Assembly (NCBI GenBank): GCA_024645065.1
Contig: JAHEGP010000177.1
Coordinates: 1 to 6,731, forward strand
Origin: Cellvibrionales bacterium
Lineage (GTDB): Bacteria; Pseudomonadota; Gammaproteobacteria; Pseudomonadales; JAHEGP01
Direction of reading: 5' to 3'
DNA length: 6,731 bases
Shown here one piece after another: positions 1 to 6,305 of this stretch. The position numbers and the translations under genes are program-made. The notes under the pieces are model-generated. The model saw only the letters and a program-made list of their open reading frames with translations, searched no databases and was not told the origin of the DNA. Within the stretch, counting starts at the first letter, position 1. Every line of letters starts with the position of its first letter.

Positions 1-489
1 ATGCCGGGCGCTGAAATTACCGAAGAGGTCGACAAAAATAACTACAAGGGCAAGGTGAAAATGAAAATCGGGCCCGCACTGATGGCCTTCCAGGGCGACA
101 TAGTGGTCAACGGCGTCGATGCGCAGAAGCGGGAAATAAGACTGGTGGGCAAGGGCCAGGATACCAAGGGCACCTCGTCTGCCTCCATGGATCTCACCGC
201 CTGGATCATCGACACCGAACCCGGAAAAAGCGCCCTGAAGGGAAGTGCCGCGGTAAAGATGACCGGCAAGGCTGCCAGCATGGGCGGGCGTATGATGACC
301 CAGGTCGCGGACCAGATCCTGAATCAGTTCGGGGCAAATTTTGCCGACCACGTCGCCGCCATGGGTGAAGGCCAGCAGGCGGAGGAAGCGCGCGAACACA
401 TCGCCGAGCAGCCCCGGGAAATCAACGGCCTGAAATTCGCCTGGTCGGTATTCATTAGCTGGCTGAAGAGCCTTTTTGGTCGCAAGTGA
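1..489 (+). CDS. coxG: CoxG-like SRPBCC protein (5' partial)
   Basis: This is the C-terminal 162 residues of a carbon monoxide dehydrogenase subunit G (CoxG) family protein. The family has an SRPBCC hydrophobic-pocket fold and is reported to attach Cox enzymes to the membrane or to pass electrons to quinone. Visible family marks are the MPGAE start (matching the internal C-I/M-P-G-C/A-E motif of complete CoxG proteins), KVKMKIGP at residues 18-25, a Gly/Ala-rich strand region at 81-96, and the helix MMTQVADQILNQFGANF at 98-114. A charged linker follows (about 122-140), then a C-terminal hydrophobic/basic helix (142-162) suited to membrane contact. The ATG at base 1 is very probably an internal methionine: full-length members carry roughly 30 more residues before this motif, so the true start lies upstream of the window. 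Its stop is 43 bases before the coxD start, consistent with co-transcription. The family call is firm; the exact role is inferred. Confidence 0.85.
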   Translation: MPGAEITEEVDKNNYKGKVKMKIGPALMAFQGDIVVNGVDAQKREIRLVGKGQDTKGTSSASMDLTAWIIDTEPGKSALKGSAAVKMTGKAASMGGRMMTQVADQILNQFGANFADHVAAMGEGQQAEEAREHIAEQPREINGLKFAWSVFISWLKSLFGRK

Positions 490-516
490 ATCCGGCTTGT
501 GTCCGAATGCCCTGTT

Positions 517-523
517 GAAAGGA
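517..523 (+). promoter_or_regulatory. Ribosome binding site deciding the coxD start
   Basis: GAAAGGA ends 9 bases before the ATG at 533. It supports that ATG over the in-frame TTG codons at 476 and 515, which lack such a site and would add residues unlike the usual N-terminus of the family. Confidence 0.7.
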
Positions 524-532
524 CCGCGAAAG

Positions 533-1420
533 ATGGGGGGAGAGGATCGAGTCACCGCACTCCAGTCCAGGCTGGCCGAGGCCGGTTACATTGCCGAGCG
601 AAGCCTGAGCGCCAGCCTGCTGCTGTTTACCGAAATGCAACGGCCGTTGCTGCTGGAAGGCGATGCCGGCGTCGGTAAAACCGAAATCGCCCATGTTGTC
701 GCTCGAATTTTCGACTGCTCCCTGATTCGCCTGCAGTGTTACGAGGGGCTGGATGTCAACTCGGCAGTCTACGAGTGGAATTATCAGCACCAGTTACTTT
801 CCATCAAATTGCTGGAGCGCGACCACGGTCTGGACAGCGAAGCCGAGCAGGCCATCTTCAGTAAACGTTTCCTGCTGGAGCGACCCTTGCTTGCCGCCAT
901 TACCCAACCGCGAAGCCCGGTTCTGTTGATCGATGAAATCGATCGGGCCGACGAAGAGTTCGAAGCCTACCTGCTGGAATTACTGTCGGATTTCCAGGTA
1001 AGCATTCCCGAACTTGGAACCATCAGCGCGACCAGTAAACCCTATGTTGTGATCACCTCCAATGGCACCCGGGAGCTGAGCGACGCACTGCGCCGGCGCT
1101 GCTTCTATCACTATGTCGACTATCCCGAATTCGACAAGGAACTGCGCATTGTCAACGCCCGCCTGCCAGAGATTGGCCCGCAGCTGGCGCGCCAGGTCGT
1201 TGCCTTCGTGCAGGACCTGCGAAAGCTGGATCTGCGAAAAAAGCCCGGGGTGGCCGAAACCCTGGATTGGGCCGCAGCCCTGTTCAAGCTGGGCATCAAC
1301 AGCCTGGACACTGAGCCGCAGTTACTGCTCGACACCCTGGTGTGTTTGCTGAAGACGCGGGAGGACAGCGCCCGGCTGGAACCCTTTGAAATTGAGCGCC
1401 TGGTGGCGCGGGCCTTGTGA
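533..1420 (+). CDS. coxD: CoxD-type MoxR AAA+ ATPase
   Basis: A 295-residue MoxR-family AAA+ ATPase. In characterised cox clusters, CoxD is the chaperone-like ATPase needed for maturing the molybdenum active site, with evidence for a role in its sulfuration; it acts in the cytoplasm with CoxE. Motifs, numbered from the ATG at 533: Walker A GDAGVGKT at 43-50, Walker B VLLIDEIDRAD at 130-140, sensor 1 ITSN at 174-177, and the MoxR arginine segment ALRRRCFYHYVDYP at 184-197. A C-terminal lid helix carries the typical PGVAETLDW at 238-246. The length is normal for CoxD. The reading frame is open further upstream to a TTG at 476 inside coxG, but the ATG at 533 has a good ribosome binding site and gives the expected N-terminus. 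The stop overlaps the coxE start by 4 bases, as expected for partners made in a fixed ratio. Confidence 0.92.
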   Translation: MGGEDRVTALQSRLAEAGYIAERSLSASLLLFTEMQRPLLLEGDAGVGKTEIAHVVARIFDCSLIRLQCYEGLDVNSAVYEWNYQHQLLSIKLLERDHGLDSEAEQAIFSKRFLLERPLLAAITQPRSPVLLIDEIDRADEEFEAYLLELLSDFQVSIPELGTISATSKPYVVITSNGTRELSDALRRRCFYHYVDYPEFDKELRIVNARLPEIGPQLARQVVAFVQDLRKLDLRKKPGVAETLDWAAALFKLGINSLDTEPQLLLDTLVCLLKTREDSARLEPFEIERLVARAL

Positions 1421-2613
1421 ACACGGGTGCCCTGACAACGCTGGAGCAACCACACCTGGCAAGCTTTTTACAGACCCGGCTGGTGGAGTTCGTGCGCCTG
1501 GCTCGCAGCAATAATTACAGGGTCGGCGTCGCCGAGGAACTGGACGCTCAGAAGGTCGCTCTCAACTGTGGGCTGGATGACAGCGCTCGACTGCGCTGGG
1601 GCTTGCGCGCCCTGCTGTGTTCCGACCAGGACGACTGGGAGCGATTCGACGAACTCTATGACGCGTATTGGTACCCGACCAATGTCAAAAGCCGATACAG
1701 TGCAGGAGCGGGCGGGCGCTTGAAAAAGCGGCCCGAGGCCAGTCCCTCGAGCGAAGCCTCTCGCCAGGAGGCACCGCGTCACAGCGATGCCGATAGCCAA
1801 TGCAGTGAGGATTCGGACGAAACCCTGGAAGGTGACGGCAGCCGCGAGGGTGCCAGTTTCGCAGCCACGCTGGCGAAGATGGATTTCCAGGCCCTGACCG
1901 ACCCGGATCAAATGCGGGCCGTTGAGGCACTGGTCGACCGACTGGCAAGACAAATGCGCAAGCGGGCCATACGCCGGCAACGCATCAGCAAGACCGGCCA
2001 TCAAATACAGCTTCGAAAAACCCTGCGGGACAGTATTCGCTTCGGCGGCACACCGCTCGTGTTGCATTACCGGCAGCGCATCAAACGCCAGCCCCGACTG
2101 GTCCTGATCGTGGATGTCAGCCGGTCGATGTCGATGTACAGCTTTTTCTTCCTTCGCTTCGCCCGGGCGCTGGTCTCTGTTTTTCGTGACGTGTCAGTTT
2201 TTGCTTACCATACCCAGCTGCTTCCTATCACCGAAGCGTTGCGACAAACCGATTTGATCCGCGTTCGCAACAGTCTTGCGATGGCCTCCCAGGGCTGGTC
2301 TGGCGGTACCCGCATTGGCGAGAGCCTCGCAACTTTCAACAACAAGTATGCTCAAATTCTCAACAGTCGCAGTGTTGTGGTCATTGTCAGCGATGGCCTG
2401 GATACCGGAGAGCCCGACTATCTGGCCGCGCAGCTCGAGCGGATCAAGCCGCGCTGTCGCAAGTTGGTATGGCTAAACCCGTTGCTGGGTCGCAATGGCT
2501 ACGAGCCTGTCAGCCAGGGCATGCAGGCGGCGCTGCCGTGGCTGGACCTGTTCGCACCGGCGCACAACCTGAGCAGCCTGCAGGCCCTGGAGCCCGCTCT
2601 CACCAGGCTATGA
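1417..2613 (+). CDS. coxE: CoxE-type VWA domain protein
   Basis: A 398-residue von Willebrand factor A protein of the CoxE family, the usual partner of a MoxR ATPase. In cox systems CoxE is implicated in late assembly of the active site, possibly copper insertion where the site is Cu-S-Mo. Residues 1-95 are a helical N-terminal domain. Residues 97-150 are a charged Ser/Glu/Asp-rich linker that looks disordered. Residues 165-225 are a basic helical stretch rich in Arg and Lys. The VWA domain runs from about 226 to the end, with an apparently intact metal-ion-dependent adhesion site: D233-V-S235-R-S237, T298 in GGTRIGES, and D326 in VSDGLD. There is no signal peptide, so it is cytoplasmic. The start is GTG in a GTGA overlap with the coxD stop and has no clear Shine-Dalgarno sequence, which suggests translational coupling. 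No in-frame ATG gives a better start. Confidence 0.9.
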   Translation: MNTGALTTLEQPHLASFLQTRLVEFVRLARSNNYRVGVAEELDAQKVALNCGLDDSARLRWGLRALLCSDQDDWERFDELYDAYWYPTNVKSRYSAGAGGRLKKRPEASPSSEASRQEAPRHSDADSQCSEDSDETLEGDGSREGASFAATLAKMDFQALTDPDQMRAVEALVDRLARQMRKRAIRRQRISKTGHQIQLRKTLRDSIRFGGTPLVLHYRQRIKRQPRLVLIVDVSRSMSMYSFFFLRFARALVSVFRDVSVFAYHTQLLPITEALRQTDLIRVRNSLAMASQGWSGGTRIGESLATFNNKYAQILNSRSVVVIVSDGLDTGEPDYLAAQLERIKPRCRKLVWLNPLLGRNGYEPVSQGMQAALPWLDLFAPAHNLSSLQALEPALTRL

Positions 2614-2619
2614 AATACC

Positions 2620-2623
2620 GAGG
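2620..2623 (+). promoter_or_regulatory. Ribosome binding site for the first XdhC gene
   Basis: GAGG lies 9 bases before the ATG at 2633 but only 3 bases before the in-frame GTG at 2627, so it favours the ATG as start. Confidence 0.55.
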
Positions 2624-2632
2624 TTAGTGATC

Positions 2633-3547
2633 ATGCTCAATGACAGCAGGCTCAACGAAAAGGCGATTCAGCTTGACGCCGAACACATTCCCTATGTCCT
2701 GGCGACTGTTGTAGGCTGTAAAGCACCCACCTCGGCAAAACCTGGCTACAAGGCATTGGTCACCGCAGCCGGGGATATTTACGGCTGGATCGGTGGCGGT
2801 TGCGTGCAGCCTGCGGTAGTAAAAGCCGCCAGCCAGGCCCTGCGCGATGGCCGACCACAGCTCATTCGCGTGAGCCCGACACAAGATGCGAACCCCCGGG
2901 ACGAGGTGGTGGGGTTCAAGTCTGCCTGTTTCAGTGGCGGTACAGTAGATATTTTTATCGAACCGGTGTTGTCTCGACCGTCATTGTTGTTGCTGGGTTC
3001 CTCCGAGGTAGCCCGGTCGCTGGCCACCCTCGCCCACTTTGCGGGCTTCAAGGTAACGGTTGCCTCGCCGGCAGCAGACGAGACCGGCTTTCCCCGGGCC
3101 GACCAGGTCATCAAAAGTTTCGCTATCGCCAATGCTGCATTCTCACAGCCACCGCTGGTTGTAGTGGCAACCCAGGGCAAAGGTGACCAGGCGGCCCTGC
3201 TGGCAGCGCTTGGTGTTGACACTTATCACCGCGCCTTTATTGCCAGTAAACGCAAAGCGGACAAGCTGAAGCAGTTAATGAAGGATAAAGGTCACGACCC
3301 CCAGGTCGTCGACGCCATTGTCGCACCGGCAGGTTTGGATATTGGCGCCAGGTCTCCCGAAGAAATCGCGGTTTCGGTACTGGCCGGGTTGATTGCGGCC
3401 CGACACCAACAACCGGTAGCACCGCTTGGTCGGGGCGCTGTCGCGGCAAGCGATTCCCCTGGCGCTGGACCCGGTACAGCGGCAACGACTGCCGGCAGCG
3501 ACGTTGCGGTGGATACCGGCTGCTGCGGGAGTCACAAGAGCGCATGA
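2633..3547 (+). CDS. XdhC/CoxF-CoxI family Mo-cofactor insertion protein with Cys-Cys tail
   Basis: A 304-residue XdhC/CoxI family protein. XdhC proteins bind the molybdenum cofactor, promote its sulfuration with a cysteine desulfurase, and deliver it to a xanthine oxidase-type enzyme. The N-terminal domain (about 15-115) has LATVVG at 23-28, the GGGC motif with Cys57, and a strand ending in FIEPV. The second domain (about 118-258) is Rossmann-like, with ATQGKGD at 179-185, IASKRKA near 203-209 and PAGLDIGARSPEEIA at 232-246. Departures from the family are SACFSGG (Cys99) where GxxCGG is usual, and LGSSEVARS where a glycine-rich GxGxxA turn is usual. After 258 comes an Ala/Gly/Pro-rich tail of about 45 residues ending in GCCGSHKSA (Cys297, Cys298). 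It starts 19 bases after coxE and its stop overlaps the next gene as ATGA. It could be called CoxF by position after coxE, but two XdhC genes are present and I cannot assign F or I with certainty. Confidence 0.85.
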   Translation: MLNDSRLNEKAIQLDAEHIPYVLATVVGCKAPTSAKPGYKALVTAAGDIYGWIGGGCVQPAVVKAASQALRDGRPQLIRVSPTQDANPRDEVVGFKSACFSGGTVDIFIEPVLSRPSLLLLGSSEVARSLATLAHFAGFKVTVASPAADETGFPRADQVIKSFAIANAAFSQPPLVVVATQGKGDQAALLAALGVDTYHRAFIASKRKADKLKQLMKDKGHDPQVVDAIVAPAGLDIGARSPEEIAVSVLAGLIAARHQQPVAPLGRGAVAASDSPGAGPGTAATTAGSDVAVDTGCCGSHKSA

Positions 3548-4194
3548 CCCCGCCCGGCAAACAAGGCCTGTCTGCAGTGCTGCTGGCGGCGGGTGAGTCG
3601 CACCGGATGGGCAATGTCAACAAACTATCCCTGCCCATTGGGGGCACTCCCCTGCTACGCCGCAGTGCCAGGATCCTTGCCCGATCAGGGCTGGTGGAAC
3701 TGGTGGTTGTCGTGGGATATCAACAGGAAGTCGCCCGGCAGCTTCTGCAGGGATTACCTGCCCGAATTGTATACAACGACGATTTTGGCGCTGGCCAGAT
3801 GACTTCTGTCTGTTGCGGCCTCCGTGCCCTGCAAAAACCCTGTGCGGGCATAATGATCTGCCTGTCCGACCAGCCCTTACTCGAGGTCGCAGATTTCAAA
3901 ACCCTCATCGCAGGATTTGCAAGTTGTCAGACCTCGATAATGGTTCCAGTCTACCAGGGCCAGCGTGGCAATCCAGTGGTGCTGGACTACCATCACCGCG
4001 AGGCAATTCTGGCAGGTCGAGAAAATCCGGGCTGCCGACGCCTGATAGAAAAACACCCTGAACTGGTGACCACTCTGGAGATGCCCAATGACCACGTACT
4101 CATCGACCTGGATACCCCCGAGGCCTATGCCGCCGTAGAGCAACGCCTCTGCGGCGAGCGTGCCTGGCGCGCGGACATCTCACTAAACGGATAA
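3544..4194 (+). CDS. mocA: MocA-like molybdenum cofactor cytidylyltransferase
   Basis: A 216-residue nucleotidyltransferase of the MobA/MocA fold. The likely reaction joins CMP from CTP to molybdopterin, giving the molybdopterin cytosine dinucleotide used by CO dehydrogenase and related hydroxylases. Motifs: LAAGESHRMG at 14-23 with Lys27 (nucleotide binding loop), NDDFGAGQMTSV at 78-89, LSDQP at 107-111 (the DQP form is typical of MocA), GQRGNPVV at 139-146, and DLDTPEAY at 188-195. LAAG rather than LAGG and the DQP motif favour MocA (CTP) over MobA (GTP); this is inferred from family patterns. It overlaps the upstream XdhC gene by ATGA and has only weak candidates for a ribosome binding site (AAGAG at 3536-3540), suggesting coupled translation. 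Position between two XdhC genes fits direct hand-over of new cofactor. There is a cluster of cysteines (90, 91, 100, 106) of unknown meaning. Confidence 0.88.
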   Translation: MTPPGKQGLSAVLLAAGESHRMGNVNKLSLPIGGTPLLRRSARILARSGLVELVVVVGYQQEVARQLLQGLPARIVYNDDFGAGQMTSVCCGLRALQKPCAGIMICLSDQPLLEVADFKTLIAGFASCQTSIMVPVYQGQRGNPVVLDYHHREAILAGRENPGCRRLIEKHPELVTTLEMPNDHVLIDLDTPEAYAAVEQRLCGERAWRADISLNG

Positions 4195-4199
4195 GGTGG
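4193..4199 (+). promoter_or_regulatory. Ribosome binding site for the second XdhC gene
   Basis: AAGGTGG overlaps the TAA stop of the mocA-like gene (4192-4194). Its AAGG core ends 6 bases before the ATG at 4203, a normal distance, and supports that start. Confidence 0.65.
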
Positions 4200-4202
4200 C
4201 AC

Positions 4203-5036
4203 ATGGCAAAAGATATCTTTGACGTAATCCGGGACCTGCAGGGCAGTGCAGCGCCCTTCGCCATCGCAACCGTGGTGGAGACCCGGGGCTCAGTGTCCGC
4301 TAAAACATCATCCAAAGCGGTCATCGATAGCGAGGGACGGGTTGTGGCCGGCTGGGTTGGCGGCGGTTGCGCAGAATCCAGCACTTGCGAGCAGGCGCTG
4401 GCCTGCATCCGGGACAATAAAGCCGCCATGCTCGACATCGACCTGGATGACGAGATACTCGGGGCGGGCATGCCCTGTGGAGGCAGTATGCGCGTGTATG
4501 TCGAGCCGGTGTTGCCCAAACCGGGGCTATGGATTTTGGGTCATGGCCGCGTCGCCGAAAGCCTGTGCATCATCGGCGACCTGGTGGGTCTGCGGGTTAT
4601 CGTTAATGACCCCGCGGTTGAATGGGAAAAATACCCCCAGGCCAGCCGCCTGATTACCGACGACCTGGACTATGCGCTGTTGCAACCGGAGCCCGATGAC
4701 TACGTTGTCATCGCCACGCAACACAAGGGAGATCATGAATCGCTCAGCCGTGCTCTCGCCTCCCGCGCCAAATACATCGCCCTGATCGCGAGTCGAAAAC
4801 GATCGCGCCTGGTCCTCGACTACCTGCAGGAGCAGGGCTTCTCTGAGCAGGACATCCAGCGGGTAGTGACCCCCTCCGGGCTCGACCTTGCCCCGGGATC
4901 AGCGGAAGAAATCGCGCTTTGCATCATCAGCGAAATCGTCATGCTGCGCCGTGGCGGCAGCGGCAGACTAATGCGTGACCGGCTGCTGGAGGGGGTTGAT
5001 ACCAACGCAAAGCTGGCGTCAATTATAAGGGACTGA
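4203..5036 (+). CDS. XdhC/CoxI family Mo-cofactor insertion protein
   Basis: A 277-residue XdhC/CoxI family protein, the more canonical of the two in this operon. The N-terminal domain (about 1-103) has IATVVETRGS at 21-30, WVGGGCAES at 51-59 with Cys56, and GMPCGG at 89-94 with Cys92, the two cysteines usually kept in CoxI-like members. The C-terminal Rossmann-like domain (about 107-250) has a full glycine-rich turn, ILGHGRVAES at 111-120, then IATQHKGDHE at 170-179, IASRKRSR at 195-202 and PSGLDLAPGSAEEIA at 224-238. It should bind the molybdenum cofactor and pass it, possibly after sulfuration, to the target hydroxylase. It is followed after 3 bases by the cysteine desulfurase, which fits the known partnership of XdhC with a NifS-type enzyme in Rhodobacter capsulatus. 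It lacks the Cys-Cys tail of the first copy, so the two have probably diverged in role or form a mixed pair. Confidence 0.88.
   Translation: MAKDIFDVIRDLQGSAAPFAIATVVETRGSVSAKTSSKAVIDSEGRVVAGWVGGGCAESSTCEQALACIRDNKAAMLDIDLDDEILGAGMPCGGSMRVYVEPVLPKPGLWILGHGRVAESLCIIGDLVGLRVIVNDPAVEWEKYPQASRLITDDLDYALLQPEPDDYVVIATQHKGDHESLSRALASRAKYIALIASRKRSRLVLDYLQEQGFSEQDIQRVVTPSGLDLAPGSAEEIALCIISEIVMLRRGGSGRLMRDRLLEGVDTNAKLASIIRD
5027..5032 (+). promoter_or_regulatory. Ribosome binding site for sufS
   Basis: AAGGGA lies at the end of the second XdhC gene, 7 bases before the ATG at 5040, and supports that start. Confidence 0.7.
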
Positions 5037-5039
5037 ACG

Positions 5040-6305
5040 ATGCCGGTAACGCTGCGCCCCACTATTGAGCCCGAACCCGTCAACCCGGCACTGCTGAGGC
5101 GCGATTTCCCGATATTTGAAGATGCAAACCGGGACCAACCGTTGCGTTATCTCGACAACGCGGCTACAACCCATAAACCCCGGGCGGTTATCGACGCTTT
5201 GACCCGAAGCTACGCAGAATGCTACGGCCCCATTCATCGAGGACTTTACCCCCTGGCAGAACAGGCTACCAGCAACTACGAATCCGCCCGCCGGACCCTG
5301 CAACACTTCATCGGCGCCGCCTCGCCCGACCAGCTGGTATTTACCCGGTCCACCACCGAGGCCATCAACATGGTCGCAAACGGGTGGCTGCTGCCGCGCC
5401 TGCAGGCTGGCGATATAGTTTGGGTGAGCCGTATGGAGCATCATTCAAACTATCTACCCTGGCAACGCGCCTGCCAGCAACAGGGAGCTGAGCTCAGGAT
5501 TATTGAACTGGCCGAAGACGGCCAGCTGGACCTGGATGGCGCAAATGGGCTGTTTTCCGAGCGCAGCAAACTCATCGCCATAAGCCAGGTATCCAATGTG
5601 CTCGGAGTGGAAAACCCGGTCGCGGCACTGTGTGCGACGGCAAGGCAGCATGGCATTCCGGTACTAGTGGATGCAGCCCAGTCGGTGTCACACATTGAAC
5701 TCGATGTTGCCGACATGGGCTGCGATTTTCTCGCCTTTTCCGCACACAAGATGTTCGGACCGACGGGCATCGGCCTGCTTTATGCCAAGGCGGAGCGCCT
5801 GGCGGAGATGGCACCGTTTCAGGTGGGGGGTGGCATGGTCGACATTGTCGGGATCGGCACCGCGCCAAGCCAGTGGACTGGAATTCCCTCGCGCTTCGAA
5901 GCAGGCTCACCCGATATGCCCGCTGCCGTCGGCTTTGCGGCAGCGGCGGAATACCTTATCGGCCTCGGCATTGGCGGTGTGCGCAAGCATATCGCCGCAC
6001 TGACGCGCCTGGCTGCGGAGCGTTTACTCACCATAGACGGTGTCGCTCTACTTCCCCATGCTGAGCTCCCCTCCTCCGGTATCGTGTCCTTTACCCATCG
6101 CGACCTGCATCCCCATGACATTGCGCAGATAGCAGGAGAGTCGGGCGTCGCCATTCGTGCCGGACATCATTGCGCGCAACCCTTGCTGAATCACCTGGGT
6201 CTTGCAGCCACTGCCCGCGCAAGTTTTTCGGTGTACAACGACGAAGCAGATATTGCAGCCCTGGTCGCAGCCATTCGCAGAGCTGAAAGGGTTTTCCGTC
6301 GATGA
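5040..6305 (+). CDS. sufS: SufS-type cysteine desulfurase (group II)
   Basis: A 421-residue PLP enzyme of the SufS/CsdA type that turns L-cysteine into L-alanine and leaves a persulfide on its active-site cysteine. Visible marks: YLDNAATTHKP at 37-47, the PLP-stacking histidine region MEHHSN at 132-137, DAAQSVSH at 211-218, the PLP lysine K237 in FSAHKMFGPTG, RFEAGSPD at 285-292, and the catalytic Cys378 in RAGHHCAQPLL. The RxGHHC context and short loop around the cysteine are those of SufS, not IscS/NifS. The N-terminus is some 10-15 residues longer than in E. coli SufS. The gene starts 3 bases after the second XdhC gene and overlaps the next gene by ATGA. With XdhC and a SufU partner beside it and no sufBCD in view, its likely job here is sulfur supply to the Mo cofactor or to Fe-S clusters of the hydroxylase; housekeeping Suf function cannot be excluded. 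Confidence 0.93.
   Translation: MPVTLRPTIEPEPVNPALLRRDFPIFEDANRDQPLRYLDNAATTHKPRAVIDALTRSYAECYGPIHRGLYPLAEQATSNYESARRTLQHFIGAASPDQLVFTRSTTEAINMVANGWLLPRLQAGDIVWVSRMEHHSNYLPWQRACQQQGAELRIIELAEDGQLDLDGANGLFSERSKLIAISQVSNVLGVENPVAALCATARQHGIPVLVDAAQSVSHIELDVADMGCDFLAFSAHKMFGPTGIGLLYAKAERLAEMAPFQVGGGMVDIVGIGTAPSQWTGIPSRFEAGSPDMPAAVGFAAAAEYLIGLGIGGVRKHIAALTRLAAERLLTIDGVALLPHAELPSSGIVSFTHRDLHPHDIAQIAGESGVAIRAGHHCAQPLLNHLGLAATARASFSVYNDEADIAALVAAIRRAERVFRR
6286..6291 (+). promoter_or_regulatory. Ribosome binding site for sufU
   Basis: AAAGGG within the last codons of sufS lies 10 bases before the ATG at 6302 and supports the overlapping start. Confidence 0.55.

Noticed and set aside
1..489. ATG at base 1 as the true start of the coxG-like gene.
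   Set aside because: The MPGAE sequence matches an internal motif of CoxG proteins, so about 30 N-terminal residues must lie upstream of the window.
476..532. N-terminal extension of the coxD frame back to a TTG codon overlapping the end of coxG.
   Set aside because: The ATG at 533 has a well-spaced GAAAGGA site, and the extra residues do not resemble CoxD N-termini.
490..532. Largest intergenic gap, considered as a promoter or terminator site.
   Set aside because: I see no hairpin with a T-run and no convincing -35/-10 pair; it is short and holds only the coxD ribosome binding site.
928..944. Perfect inverted repeat GATCGAT-GAA-ATCGATC.
   Set aside because: It falls exactly on the Walker B codons of coxD and is explained by the encoded residues; it is mid-gene, with no T-run after it.
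1468..2067. Long open frame of 199 codons on the minus strand opposite coxE.
   Set aside because: It lies wholly within a clearly coding gene, its product shows no family motif, and such shadows are common at this GC content.
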